Shown: positions 1-8,888 of the stretch, in pieces
Layout of the letters: the number at the start of each line of letters is the position of its first letter
Numbering within the stretch: position 1 is the first letter of the stretch
NCBI GenBank assembly: GCA_017420755.1
Contig: JAFQOG010000017.1
Coordinates: 1-64,000, forward strand
DNA: 64,000 nucleotides
Direction: 5' to 3'
Source: Clostridia bacterium
Lineage (GTDB): Bacteria > Bacillota > Clostridia > Oscillospirales > CAG-272
The notes under the pieces: model-generated
Database searches by the model: none
The model's input: only the letters and a program-made list of their open reading frames with translations
What the model was told of the DNA's origin: nothing
Translations under genes and position numbers: made by a program

Positions 1-122
1 AAGCCGCCCTCTTGGATCGTCGTTGTGTAGTTTGTCCATTGGTAACCAAGTCCGTTATAGGATTGTGTCAATGCAAAGGTAACATAAGCACTGTTTTGTG
101 TCAGATAGTCGGACATGACAAG

Positions 123-1277
123 TTATACCGAGTCCTGCCCGCGCTGCGATTCGGCTTCATAAATAAAGAACTGCACCTTGGCATAATCGGGCATCTTGGG
201 ATAGGAATAGTAGTAATAATTGCTTCTGCTGCCCGACACCTTAGAATGATACTCGGCATTCACCCAAACGTAGTCGGTATCGGAATTATAATATTTGACA
301 GAATAATAATAGGCGTTGCTCGTAAAACGAATATAGTTTGCATCCGACGAGGTCGCCGTTACTTCCTTTGAATAGTTGGAGTATTTATCGGTGTAAATGT
401 TCAAAACGGTGGTGCTATCGTCAACCGTCGCATTGTATGCTGCATCGATTCCGTCGCAAGCTGCATAAAGATTATGCGTACCACCTACGATGCTGATGCT
501 TCCGCGCTGATTGCCTTTCTCGGATATGTCGCTATTCGAGGTCTTGATGCAATCGCCGCCCGATGCGATGAGATTGGTGTTGCCGCCCTCAATTTCTACA
601 CCATCGTTTCCTTTGAGCGAATTGTCGATACAAGCCACAAGAAGCGTGAGGTTCTTGACCTGCAAATCGTCTTTGGAATGAATACCGTTGTTATTCTCGG
701 AAACAACGGTCAGCTCTCCCTTACCGCCGATCTCAAGGTCAACGTCAGAATGAATTGCGCCAGAATAGAGCGTTTCGTCGGTCGAATCAATGGCAGAACG
801 CATATCGTAAATATAGTTTTTCGTGTCCTTCTTCGCTTTGATCGCAACCTCGTCGCCGCTGATTACGGTGATCGGATTGGTAGAATTGCAGACAAGTGAA
901 AGCCCGTGAAGCTCCAGATCGAATTTGTAACTCTCGCCAACGTCAATAACGATATTACCGCGCAGCTTGCCCGAAATGGAATATACGCTTTCTTCACCTA
1001 CCCCGGTAAAGGTCAGCGTTGTTCCTTCAAGCTTATAAGCGCCCTGCGTTCCCGAAACGCACTCAACTGCGATATCGGTGGACTCTCCCTCAAAATAACC
1101 GTCGTATGCGCCGAGATCGTCGAGCGACTCGCCAAAGCTCTTGTTATCGTCACCGAGATCTGCTGTCGTTCCTTGTTCCTCGGGATTTTGGTAACCCTCG
1201 TTTTCGCCTTTCTTTTTACTACAACCCATTAGTAATAAAGTCAAACACAAAAATATTGCTATCAATCTTATTTTCAT
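123..1277 (-). CDS. Carbohydrate-binding (DUF4353-like) lipoprotein, C-terminus cut by an in-frame stop
   Basis: The 384-residue product starts with a lipoprotein signal whose lipobox is LLMGC (Cys19), so it is probably anchored on the outer face of the membrane. The body is rich in beta-strand and Asn/Gly turns, with repeated segments such as GAIHSDVDLEIGGKGELTV, and resembles the DUF4353 'carbohydrate-binding domain' proteins that accompany VTC/CotH genes. The ORF ends at a TAA (123-125), but the same frame continues open to the window edge and encodes residues (SDYLTQNSAYVTFAL, then YQWTNYTTTI) that look like the family's own C-terminus. The gene therefore seems to carry a nonsense mutation or to be a recent pseudogene. 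Its start overlaps the preceding VTC fragment by ATGA, with GGGAG upstream. Family assignment is from memory; function unproven. Confidence 0.65.
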   Translation of the reverse strand: MKIRLIAIFLCLTLLLMGCSKKKGENEGYQNPEEQGTTADLGDDNKSFGESLDDLGAYDGYFEGESTDIAVECVSGTQGAYKLEGTTLTFTGVGEESVYSISGKLRGNIVIDVGESYKFDLELHGLSLVCNSTNPITVISGDEVAIKAKKDTKNYIYDMRSAIDSTDETLYSGAIHSDVDLEIGGKGELTVVSENNNGIHSKDDLQVKNLTLLVACIDNSLKGNDGVEIEGGNTNLIASGGDCIKTSNSDISEKGNQRGSISIVGGTHNLYAACDGIDAAYNATVDDSTTVLNIYTDKYSNYSKEVTATSSDANYIRFTSNAYYYSVKYYNSDTDYVWVNAEYHSKVSGSRSNYYYYSYPKMPDYAKVQFFIYEAESQRGQDSV

Positions 1278-1480
1278 AATCTTCTCCCTTGCATCAAAGT
1301 TCCGCTAGAACGCCTGATGAGTCGGCAACTATCTGTATCGAAGTAGATATTTCGTATTGTCGTTCTGCCATACTTGTCAAGCTCCATATACGGCGACATT
1401 GCTTCACGTATCTTTTCCTTTTGTTTGAGCGTCAGCATATACTTCAGCTCATACCGCTTGAATACCGTTTGAATCGCCAT
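1274..1480 (-). pseudogene. Truncated VTC-domain (polyphosphate polymerase-like) N-terminal fragment
   Basis: The 68 residues beginning MAIQTVFKRYELKYML and continuing through YMELDKYGRTTIRNIYFDT match the N-terminus of VTC-domain proteins, which are normally about 240 residues and belong to the triphosphate-tunnel fold. Similarity stops after RLIRRS; the last dozen codons run into the ribosome binding site of the next gene, as if an internal deletion fused the VTC start to the lipoprotein's upstream region. The start has a strong AGGAGG site. The tunnel needs all its strands, so this fragment should be inactive. The call rests on recognition of the conserved N-terminus. Confidence 0.7.
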
Positions 1481-1830
1481 ACGATAACCTCCTTTCCCAT
1501 TTTACAAGGGGATTATATCATGGCTCGCTAAAGATAGGCTAAATATTTGAGGGTAAGCGTTAAAAAATGTCAAATTGCTTTCTTTTTTTGAAGAAAAAAA
1601 GAGCCGACCATCATAGCCGACTCTTCGTAAAAAGCTATTCATTACATCATCACCGTCTCCTCGCTGCCGTTTGTGAAGGTGAACGAAATTCGGTCACTAC
1701 AAGGCGGGATGTGTTCGCACTGACTTCTCTATGCGACTTTGGAGGGCAATGAAAAATCCCGCCGCAGATTTTTTGTGTGGTAGGATTTGTACCCTTTGAG
1801 ACTATCCTGATAGCATTTATTGCTTTAAGG
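1481..1830. other. Gene-free stretch with a structured, terminator-like element
   Basis: No convincing gene. On the minus strand an extended -10 (TGATATAAT, 1512-1520) lies upstream of the VTC fragment. At 1703-1710 and 1756-1763 there is a perfect 8-bp inverted repeat, GGCGGGAT/ATCCCGCC, enclosing 45 nt and followed by a T-run at 1768-1773. A short Arg-rich minus-strand reading frame overlaps it but has no ribosome binding site. It may be a dispersed structured repeat; see findings. Confidence 0.4.
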
Positions 1831-1859
1831 TTGAAAAAGAACATGCTTTATGGTAGAAT
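1831..1859 (+). promoter_or_regulatory. Sigma-A promoter of the hydrolase gene
   Basis: TTGAAA (1831-1836), 17-bp spacer, TAGAAT (1854-1859). The -10 overlaps an upstream in-frame ATG at 1850, so translation must begin further down, at 1910. Confidence 0.65.
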
Positions 1860-1909
1860 TAACATATCAAGGCAACTGTACTAAATTTACCACAAAAGGA
1901 TTGTTAAAA

Positions 1910-2911
1910 ATGAAATCTGCTTATGAACACAACAAAGAATTGATAAAGAGAGTTACCCCGTCGATGTCCTATGACGGCGGCGACCTTCAAAAATGGAGAG
2001 TCGCAGCCAAAAATAAGCTTGCACAGCTTTTGGGCATGGATAAGTTTGAAAGGGTAAACCCAGAATTTAACGTAGAATATCAAAAGAAAATAGACGGTGC
2101 GACTGAAATTAGATTTACCTATCAAAGTGAAGCAGGTTACCGTGTTCCCTGTCACCTTTTGCTTCCCGACGGGATTGAAAAGCCACCGCTAATGATATGT
2201 CTTCAAGGACACTCTAAAGGAATGCATATTTCCTTGGGTAGGCCTAAGTTCGAAGGAGATGAAAAATCCATAAGCGAGGGTGACCGAGATTTTTGCGTAA
2301 GAGCCGTCAAGGAGGGCTTTGCGGCAGTTTCATTAGAGCAAAGAAACTTTGGCGAATGCGGTGGAGATGAAAACGGACCGAGGTGCTATGAATCTACTAT
2401 GACTGCTCTTCTTATGGGAAGAACAACTGTAGGTGAACGTGTGTGGGACGTGTCAAGACTTATTGATGTAATTGAGAACGAGTTTGCTGATAAAATCGAC
2501 ACAAAGAATATTTGTTGTATGGGAAACTCCGGTGGGGGTACTGCCACGGTTTACGTTGCAGCCTTGGAGGACAGAATCGTCTTGGCAATGCCATCCTGTG
2601 CAATGTGCACATTCAAGGATTCCATCGGTGCAATGACCCATTGTTCCTGCAATTATGTGCCGAAAATATCGGAATATTTTGATATGAATGATCTTATGGC
2701 AATGGCATGTCCTAAATATTTTATTCAAGTGTCAGGAATTGAGGATACAATCTTTCCGTTGTTTGGTGCCGAGCAGGTTTACGAAAAAGGAAAGCAGGCT
2801 TACGAGTCACTTGGAAACGGTCATCGTTGTACGCTTGTTAAAGGAAACGGTGGACACAGATTTTATGCCGATGATGCATGGCCGATTGTACACAAATATA
2901 TTTTTAATTAG
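1910..2911 (+). CDS. Alpha/beta hydrolase of the acetyl-xylan esterase/dienelactone hydrolase type
   Basis: A 333-residue cytoplasmic protein with no signal peptide. A long N-terminal helical part is followed by an alpha/beta-hydrolase core with strand VPCHLLLPDG, an oxyanion-type loop near GHSKGM, and nucleophile elbow GNSGGG. An Asp in SGIEDTIFP and a His in GNGGHRFYADDA complete a plausible Ser-Asp-His triad. The family is known to remove acyl groups from carbohydrates or act on small esters; the substrate here is unknown. The start is taken at 1910 because the promoter -10 covers the earlier ATG at 1850 and an AAAGGA site precedes 1910. It stands alone, ending in its own terminator. Confidence 0.75.
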   Translation: MKSAYEHNKELIKRVTPSMSYDGGDLQKWRVAAKNKLAQLLGMDKFERVNPEFNVEYQKKIDGATEIRFTYQSEAGYRVPCHLLLPDGIEKPPLMICLQGHSKGMHISLGRPKFEGDEKSISEGDRDFCVRAVKEGFAAVSLEQRNFGECGGDENGPRCYESTMTALLMGRTTVGERVWDVSRLIDVIENEFADKIDTKNICCMGNSGGGTATVYVAALEDRIVLAMPSCAMCTFKDSIGAMTHCSCNYVPKISEYFDMNDLMAMACPKYFIQVSGIEDTIFPLFGAEQVYEKGKQAYESLGNGHRCTLVKGNGGHRFYADDAWPIVHKYIFN

Positions 2912-2923
2912 CAAAGCATTTTT

Positions 2924-2988
2924 AGAACACCACGCGGAGCCGGCTTTTAATTAAGATTGACCTGCAGTGCCGTTTGGTGTTCTTTTTT
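2924..2988 (+). terminator. Long-loop terminator after the hydrolase gene
   Basis: A 9-bp perfect stem (AGAACACCA at 2924-2932, TGGTGTTCT at 2975-2983) is followed by a T-run. The 42-nt loop contains a further GGC/GCC pairing. Confidence 0.55.
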
Positions 2989-3048
2989 GGTTCAACTCAA
3001 ATCCCGCCTGCCTTCTATAGCAATGATGTTAATAACAATCTGTAAAAT

Positions 3049-3085
3049 CAAAACGGGAGGAGCAAGCCCCTCCCCTACTGTTATA
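3049..3085. repeat. GC-rich hairpin, possible dispersed repeat
   Basis: GGGAGG...CCTCCC forms a short hairpin next to a CCCTAC flank, unlike the surrounding AT-rich DNA. On the minus strand it reads GTAGGGG followed by the hairpin, a layout I associate with short dispersed elements in clostridia. A genome-wide copy count would decide. Confidence 0.3.
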
Positions 3086-3106
3086 ATTTACTTCCATATC
3101 CAAAAT

Positions 3107-3135
3107 AAAAAAGACACCCGATGGGTGTCTTTTTA
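3107..3135 (-). terminator. Terminator of the surface protease gene
   Basis: AAGACACCC AT GGGTGTCTT hairpin flanked by A- and T-runs. It can work in both directions between convergent genes. Confidence 0.8.
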
Positions 3136-6100
3136 TTATTTCTTTGGAGTTACTCCTGGAATTTTAAAGCGTTTTTTAGGGCGCTTTGCGACAAGCACTA
3201 CTGCTAATGAAGCACTAACCAAAGCGACCAAGGAAACAGCGCTAATTGATATAATAAAGCCAACATTTATTTCCTCGCAAAGGACAATAATTTCAAGATC
3301 CTCTGTCATTTTTTCAATTAATAGCTGACCGTTTTCAAGCTTTGTTTGCTCACCATTGACAAAAACGCGTGAAACCTGCCAACCCTTCTCTGCTGAAAAT
3401 GTAAGGGCTCTTGATTCGCCATATATTACATCGTTAAGCGAATTATCACAGCTTACACTTCCATTTCCATTCATTTTGATGGTGATATCAAGCTTTTGTG
3501 GCTCATATTCAACCCTTATGGTTTGGTTTTGGGTAACGCCTGTGAAGGTATAGCTTGAAACTGCGCCAACTGATACACCGTTTATCAAAACATCCTTTAT
3601 TTGATAACCTACATTTGGAATAAATGTATAGATGACGGAGTCTTGATTAGTAATTGTATTACCTTCAGTTGGAGCTTTTACTACTCCGTTTTCAGACGGC
3701 TCTATGGTGACTGTGTATTGCTTTAATGTTGGTGCAAACACTGCTGTATAGGTTACTTCCTCTTTTACGCTATCAATAAATGGTGTCCATCCAACAAACG
3801 TATAGCTATAGCGCTCATCATCTGGTCTGGTTGGATATACAATATCGCCATTTTCGTTTTCATTATAATAAACAGGCACATCTCCATAATAGTAATATTC
3901 GTTATAGATTTTTGTTCCGTCCCAGTTTACCCAATGAACTGTATATTCTTGATATTCTCTGGTAGCTGAAACACTGCCTATTCTCGGGCTTTGCGCGTTT
4001 ACATATATCGCTCTTCTGTACCAGCCTCCACCAATATCCTCGTAAGAGCTTGGAAGAACATAACAGTATATATTTGTATCTTCTCTCTTTTTCACGAATA
4101 AATAAACAACTTGACCTGCATCATAAGTTCCAGATCCCTTTTCGCCACTTTTTGCATTTTTGTCAGTTGACAAATAGTGGTCAAGAATATTTGTGCCTGC
4201 CGTATAGCTTAATTTTACTTCCTCAATTAAGGTTTTAACGGCTGAATCAACGTTTATTTCGAGGAACTTAGCACTTTTAGAAACAAAGACGTTCTTTGTA
4301 AAGACTCCCTTTTCCAAAGGCGTATAATTTCCAATGTTTTCTAAGATATAGGTATATCCGTTTTCGTCATCAAAAACCTCAACAACCAATTTAATTGTTA
4401 CAGCGTAAACAAGCTTTCCGTCCGGAATCAAGATGCATTCTCCGTCACGAAATCTTTTCTCTTCTCCGTTTATCGTTGTTGTCATATATGCGTCCTTGAT
4501 GTTTTCGCCCTTATTAAGAACAAGATATATTCCCTCTGAAAACGTTACGTCTATTGAAATGTCCTCATTAATATTTTCAAAGGTCAAGCCATCGTTTGAT
4601 ATTTCCTTTAGCTTCTCAATTGAAACAGGCACACCGTTGATTTTAACCTCCGAGATACAATGGCCTGTGTCCGGCTTTAGATTGTACCAAACGGTCTCTC
4701 CTGCCTCGACGTATATTTTTTCACCCATATTGCATGAGCCATTGCCATTAATCTTCAAATCTATTTCTTTATAGTCAACCTCTTCCCAATGGGCGTATAC
4801 GAAAACAGCATTTGAGTTTTTATAGTAGGCGTTATAATATCCACTTGCCAACAGCGTCGGATTTTCACCCATGTGGATAATATCATCCCAATCTATATAA
4901 TATAGATCTCCGTCCTTTTTAAGTGGTCTTGAGCCGTTTCCGTAATCTAAATACCAGCCTGCAAAGGTATACCCCTCACGCGTTGGCTCGTATAGCATTA
5001 TGTCGGTTGTGCCGTTTGCCAGCTCCATATGATAATTCTTTTGATGATTAACGCCGCCGCCTAAATCATAATACACATAAACCGGCTGAAGTGTTGAGTC
5101 CTCATAATATTCGAAATTGAAATTATACGTCAAATCAAAGCCTGAATTTGATTCTATCGTATGCTTCCAAAGATACGTGCCGTCCTCCCCAATTTGATAA
5201 GTAATACTTGGAATTGACATATTTTTATCGGAATAAACGGAGGTTTCGGTTTGTAAAAACGATACTGTTCCGTTTAGCTTGTTTGTATAGATAACGTAGT
5301 TTTTATTAGGCTCTGTATAGCTATATAATTCAAGGTCGCGACCTGTATTAAAGCCAAGACTGTTATTGTCGTAATCAAATTCAATTTCCTCACCGACAAG
5401 ACCGTAGGTTACAAAGAAATTGTTTAAATACGTATCGCTCTTTTGACCGTTGCCATAGCTTACAAGCACCTTATATTGACCGTAGTCAGCGTTTTCCTTT
5501 GATATATAAAAGCGCTTTGCATCGTTATCAATGCTAATATTGAAGTCACCTGTAACGTTTTGACCGTTTAGATATATATTTATATCGGTTATGTAAGCTC
5601 CATCGGATGCAACGTATGAATATTCCAAGCTTACATCGTCATAAAAAATATTTTTCTGCTTTGTCAACGCATCTTCAGCGGTATAGTCGCCATAATATTT
5701 TCCCTTAAGATTTGTCGGATAACTGTAACCGTTTTCTATTTTATCGTAAAAATAAAAATCCTTTGTTGTATCAGTTGAATATTTATATCCGTATATTGAA
5801 TAGCTGTTTTTATCGTCATAGAAAATGTAGGAAATGCCGTCCTGCCCCGACGTTTCGGTATAAGAGTTTAAAATGAGCCACGCGCCCTTGAAAACGGTTG
5901 GTGTGTCCGAGCCGTTTAAATAAAATTCTCTTTCGTAATTATCATCCCATCCAATAACAGATACCGCATGTGCAGAATTTGTGTTTGTTTGGTTTGGGGT
6001 TAAATAATATGAGCCGTCTCCGCCATCCAAAAATCCGCTTCTGAAGCTAAATGACATATAAATGCTTCCGTAGTCCATTATATGCTCTTTTATTTTATCA

Positions 6101-6762
6101 ATGTTTGTTTTTGAATAGCTTACGTTTGTCATACAATCAGACAAGTGATTATCAGCATACTTACTATAAAAATTATAATAGTTTTCAGCATTTTCATTTA
6201 CCATAATATAGGAATTTATATACGGCAAATCACATTCCAGCATAATGCCTGACTCTTTGATTGAGTTATAGTGAGTTGATATGCTTCCGCCGGCACCAAG
6301 CTTACTGTAGCTTGAGCGATTATAAGCCGCGAGACCAACCCAAAGCTCAGAAAAATCATAATATTCGCCTGTTGCCTTCATTATAGCCGTTGACATAGCC
6401 ATGGTTGAGGCAAAGTTCCAGCAGTATCCGTGCTTATCCTGGTTTTGCGCATAAATTATATATTCGTCACGCATACAATATTCGGACGGAAATTCTCTGC
6501 TTTGCTCCTCTTCATCCGGAAACAGATTCTCTATTTCGTCATCAAGCGTCGGGTCTTTAATTATTGAATCGTCAATTGACGGACCTATTATCGGTTTCTT
6601 TAAATCCTCCAAAATAAAGTCCTTGTCCAAAAGCTCGTTTTTTATAGGGATCTCGATTGGACTTTCAATTATCGCTCTCGAAGCACCATAGGCAAGTCCT
6701 GTAAACGAGGTGCTCAAAATTAAAAGCGTTAATATAAAGCAAGCAATTGATTTTAATTTCAT
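3136..6762 (-). CDS. Large secreted papain-family (C1A) cysteine protease with repeat domains and a C-terminal membrane anchor
   Basis: A 1208-residue protein. Residues 1-26 form a signal peptide. About residues 95-330 form a papain-fold peptidase: oxyanion Gln108, catalytic Cys114 in YCWNFAS, His265 in AHAVSVIGWDD and Asn299 in LILNSYTE, where the usual NSWG is altered. This resembles the C1 subgroup that carries a lectin-like domain. Several beta-rich modules follow: an InlB/Listeria-Bacteroides repeat (GYTFAGWYLDYG, ending AHWEE), a second one (YTFVGWTPF, ending YTAVFAP), and repeats with GYQIKDVLINGV-type strands. A C-terminal TM segment (VGFIISISAVSLVALVSAS) is followed by a Lys/Arg-rich tail, so it is probably anchored at the cell surface. 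The substrate is unknown. It has its own promoter and terminator. Confidence 0.85.
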   Translation of the reverse strand: MKLKSIACFILTLLILSTSFTGLAYGASRAIIESPIEIPIKNELLDKDFILEDLKKPIIGPSIDDSIIKDPTLDDEIENLFPDEEEQSREFPSEYCMRDEYIIYAQNQDKHGYCWNFASTMAMSTAIMKATGEYYDFSELWVGLAAYNRSSYSKLGAGGSISTHYNSIKESGIMLECDLPYINSYIMVNENAENYYNFYSKYADNHLSDCMTNVSYSKTNIDKIKEHIMDYGSIYMSFSFRSGFLDGGDGSYYLTPNQTNTNSAHAVSVIGWDDNYEREFYLNGSDTPTVFKGAWLILNSYTETSGQDGISYIFYDDKNSYSIYGYKYSTDTTKDFYFYDKIENGYSYPTNLKGKYYGDYTAEDALTKQKNIFYDDVSLEYSYVASDGAYITDINIYLNGQNVTGDFNISIDNDAKRFYISKENADYGQYKVLVSYGNGQKSDTYLNNFFVTYGLVGEEIEFDYDNNSLGFNTGRDLELYSYTEPNKNYVIYTNKLNGTVSFLQTETSVYSDKNMSIPSITYQIGEDGTYLWKHTIESNSGFDLTYNFNFEYYEDSTLQPVYVYYDLGGGVNHQKNYHMELANGTTDIMLYEPTREGYTFAGWYLDYGNGSRPLKKDGDLYYIDWDDIIHMGENPTLLASGYYNAYYKNSNAVFVYAHWEEVDYKEIDLKINGNGSCNMGEKIYVEAGETVWYNLKPDTGHCISEVKINGVPVSIEKLKEISNDGLTFENINEDISIDVTFSEGIYLVLNKGENIKDAYMTTTINGEEKRFRDGECILIPDGKLVYAVTIKLVVEVFDDENGYTYILENIGNYTPLEKGVFTKNVFVSKSAKFLEINVDSAVKTLIEEVKLSYTAGTNILDHYLSTDKNAKSGEKGSGTYDAGQVVYLFVKKREDTNIYCYVLPSSYEDIGGGWYRRAIYVNAQSPRIGSVSATREYQEYTVHWVNWDGTKIYNEYYYYGDVPVYYNENENGDIVYPTRPDDERYSYTFVGWTPFIDSVKEEVTYTAVFAPTLKQYTVTIEPSENGVVKAPTEGNTITNQDSVIYTFIPNVGYQIKDVLINGVSVGAVSSYTFTGVTQNQTIRVEYEPQKLDITIKMNGNGSVSCDNSLNDVIYGESRALTFSAEKGWQVSRVFVNGEQTKLENGQLLIEKMTEDLEIIVLCEEINVGFIISISAVSLVALVSASLAVVLVAKRPKKRFKIPGVTPKK

Positions 6763-6801
6763 TTCTTTTTCCTTTATCTTTTATTAATAATCTATAATAT
6801 T

Positions 6802-6829
6802 ATTGTACCACTAAAAAAGCCAATGTCAA
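6802..6829 (-). promoter_or_regulatory. Sigma-A promoter of the protease gene
   Basis: Minus strand TTGACA, 16-bp spacer ending TGG, then TACAAT: an extended -10 promoter about 40 nt ahead of the start codon. Confidence 0.65.
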
Positions 6830-6838
6830 GATAATATT

Positions 6839-6866
6839 AAAAGACACCTTACTCGGTGTCTTTTAT
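6839..6866 (-). terminator. Terminator of the LRR/membrane-protein pair
   Basis: AAAAGACACC, 6-nt loop, GGTGTCTTTT. It closes the two-gene unit upstream. Confidence 0.8.
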
Positions 6867-6876
6867 TTGGCTATAA

Positions 6877-7632
6877 TTACTCTTCGTTTTCTTGTTCGTT
6901 TGGCAAAAAGTCTATTTTAGGCTTTTCTTTTCTTGTCAGCCAATCGAAAAAATGTCCGACCAGTAAGCCTAAAACAAGTGTTCCAAGCACACCGACAAGA
7001 TAAGCAATCAAGGTTGCCTCAAAGCTACCAAATATGTCAATAAAGTAAATCGAATAATTACCATACATATCCATTCCAAAATTGGAACGATGGAAAGCAA
7101 GATTCAAGAAAATACCAAATCCTATGGATGCATAAATAAATACTGCTGCTTTTCTAAACGATTGCATGTTTACCTTTACTTTATTTGAAAGTATTAGATA
7201 GAATCCGTAAATAGCCATAATTAAGTGGCAGGTCGCCTCGCTCACGTGTATAGCCTTTGTATCCTGGTGATAGTTAAATATGTACTCAAACTCAGGGCTG
7301 ACAAACATAGCAACAAACATTCCAAAGCTAAGCATTGCGATTGCACTGTATGCATAATCCTTTAGCTTCTTGCTCATAAGCGGAGTTAAAAGTATGATAG
7401 TGCAAATGTATGGGCTTATATTATCAAATGTCATAAAGCCGTTTCTTAATCCATTATGCTTGAACATTGCATAATTCCAGCTGAAGAAAAATGCTGCGCA
7501 TGCACATATCATCAATGGATTAATAATAGGATTGTTTAGCCTTTCACGGAAAAAGCACATAAGAAACATTGAAATAAAGAATACGACTGCGAGTATGCCA
7601 AGCATGTGCATTATGTGCATACTTACTGCCAC
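6877..7632 (-). CDS. YwaF-like (TIGR02206-type) integral membrane protein
   Basis: The 251-residue product has about six or seven hydrophobic helices, for example ILAVVFFISMFLMCFF, CTIILLTPLMSK and LIAYLVGVLGTLVLGLLVG, and ends in a charged cytoplasmic tail (NEQENEE). The pattern of a His in an early helix, NISPYIC in the middle and a CHLIMAIYG helix recalls the YwaF family, whose function is unknown. Its start lies 10 bp inside the end of the upstream LRR gene, so the two are almost certainly co-transcribed and translationally coupled. The family call is tentative; the membrane topology is clear. Confidence 0.55.
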   Translation of the reverse strand: MAVSMHIMHMLGILAVVFFISMFLMCFFRERLNNPIINPLMICACAAFFFSWNYAMFKHNGLRNGFMTFDNISPYICTIILLTPLMSKKLKDYAYSAIAMLSFGMFVAMFVSPEFEYIFNYHQDTKAIHVSEATCHLIMAIYGFYLILSNKVKVNMQSFRKAAVFIYASIGFGIFLNLAFHRSNFGMDMYGNYSIYFIDIFGSFEATLIAYLVGVLGTLVLGLLVGHFFDWLTRKEKPKIDFLPNEQENEE

Positions 7633-8705
7633 CCCTCATCCTTTTCAAATCTTATAGGTGGGCGAATAACTACATTATTATAATTATATGTAACATTAGC
7701 GCTACCTGCCCAGCCTTCTTCCCATCCCTCAGGGGTTGCTGTTTGAACAAATCTTGTCTTAATGGTTAAATTATCACAACCATTAAATGCGCCTGATTTT
7801 ATTGTTATAAGGCTTCTTGGCAATGTTATCGTCTCTAACGCAGTGCATCCCTCAAATGCGCCAGCTTCCATTTCTAAAAGTCCTTCGTAGAATGTAACTG
7901 CTTCAAGGGCTGTGCATCCCGAAAACGCATTTTCACCAATTTTTGTTATTGATTTTGGAATTGTAATTGTAGTAAGTGAGGAGCAATCCTTAAACGTGTT
8001 TGCACCAATTTCAGTAATGCCATTTGGTATTACCACTTCCTTAAGCTGGGTACATCCCTCGAACGCACCAGCGCCAAGCTCTGTAATTTCGTTATTTAAA
8101 ACGACCCTTTCAAGTGAAGTACATCCCTTAAATATTCCGTCACCAATGGTTGTAACTGTTTTAGGAATTTCAATTTCTGTAAGAGATGTGCATCCTGAAA
8201 ATGCCTCATCACCTATATAGAAAATACCATCAAGAAGATATATCTTTGTTATTCCGTCACGGTCAGAGAATGCATTTTTTGTTATACCGAGTATTTTTTT
8301 ATCTCCGTAATATGCACCTAAATAAACCTCTCCACGCAAATATTCAAATGAGCCCGAAATTTCTGCAAAATTTTGGTTCTTCTCTGTTTGATATATAATA
8401 CCTGGTGTGGTTTCATATTCCCATACCGCCTCAATTACCATATCCTTGGTAACTTGCTTTACTGACGAGCTCCATCTTAAAAGATACGCGCCGTCCTTAA
8501 CTACCACAGGTGGTGTTGCATCCTGTCCCCTTGTAACTGTTTGCTCAAGTGAGCCACTAATAAGAGTTCCTCCATTAAGATCGAACTTAACAGTATAGCT
8601 CTTTTTGCCTGCGTAGAACACAAGCACCAGTAAAATTGACACAACTAAAAACAAAATAGCAAAAGCGATTATTATTTTAAGTTTGCCCTTGTGTTTTTCT
8701 TTCAT
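7623..8705 (-). CDS. Membrane-anchored BspA-type leucine-rich-repeat protein
   Basis: A 360-residue protein. Lys-rich N-terminus, TM segment at about residues 9-28 (IIIAFAILFLVVSILLVLVF), then an InlB-like beta module (YTVKFDLNGG ... VIEAVWE). Residues about 145-330 hold seven or so LRR_5 repeats of 23 residues with the pattern AFxGCTxLxxIxIPxxVTxIG. Repeats of this type form a curved surface for binding partners or glycans outside the cell. There is no sortase motif, so the uncleaved N-terminal helix is likely the anchor. It overlaps the membrane protein gene downstream, which may be a partner. Confidence 0.85.
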   Translation of the reverse strand: MKEKHKGKLKIIIAFAILFLVVSILLVLVFYAGKKSYTVKFDLNGGTLISGSLEQTVTRGQDATPPVVVKDGAYLLRWSSSVKQVTKDMVIEAVWEYETTPGIIYQTEKNQNFAEISGSFEYLRGEVYLGAYYGDKKILGITKNAFSDRDGITKIYLLDGIFYIGDEAFSGCTSLTEIEIPKTVTTIGDGIFKGCTSLERVVLNNEITELGAGAFEGCTQLKEVVIPNGITEIGANTFKDCSSLTTITIPKSITKIGENAFSGCTALEAVTFYEGLLEMEAGAFEGCTALETITLPRSLITIKSGAFNGCDNLTIKTRFVQTATPEGWEEGWAGSANVTYNYNNVVIRPPIRFEKDEGWQ

Positions 8706-8816
8706 TCTTTTGCCCTTTCATAATTTAAAATCTCATAACACTTTTATTTTATCATACGATTAATGGGAAATTATGAACAAATTGTAACAGAATCGAAAAT
8801 AATTGACAATTTTCGC

Positions 8817-8845
8817 TTGTAATTTTTTCCTTTTAGCTCTATAAT
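8817..8845 (+). promoter_or_regulatory. Sigma-A promoter of the small lipoprotein gene
   Basis: TTGTAA (8817-8822), 17 bp, TATAAT (8840-8845). An upstream ATG at 8844 lies inside the -10, which supports the start at 8889. Confidence 0.65.
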
Positions 8846-8888
8846 GTATTTAACTCTACAAAATTTAATACCAAATGGGAAGGATTTT

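Noticed and set aside
1..1277. TAA read as sense by an altered genetic code
   Set aside because: Other genes in the window end cleanly at TAA with terminators right after, so a local mutation is simpler.
474..1279. Plus-strand ORFs across the first kilobase
   Set aside because: Antisense to the lipoprotein gene, no ribosome binding sites; they reflect the GC-richer composition.
1850..1909. Upstream ATG extending the hydrolase by 20 codons
   Set aside because: It overlaps the promoter -10 at 1854-1859, so it would not be in the transcript.
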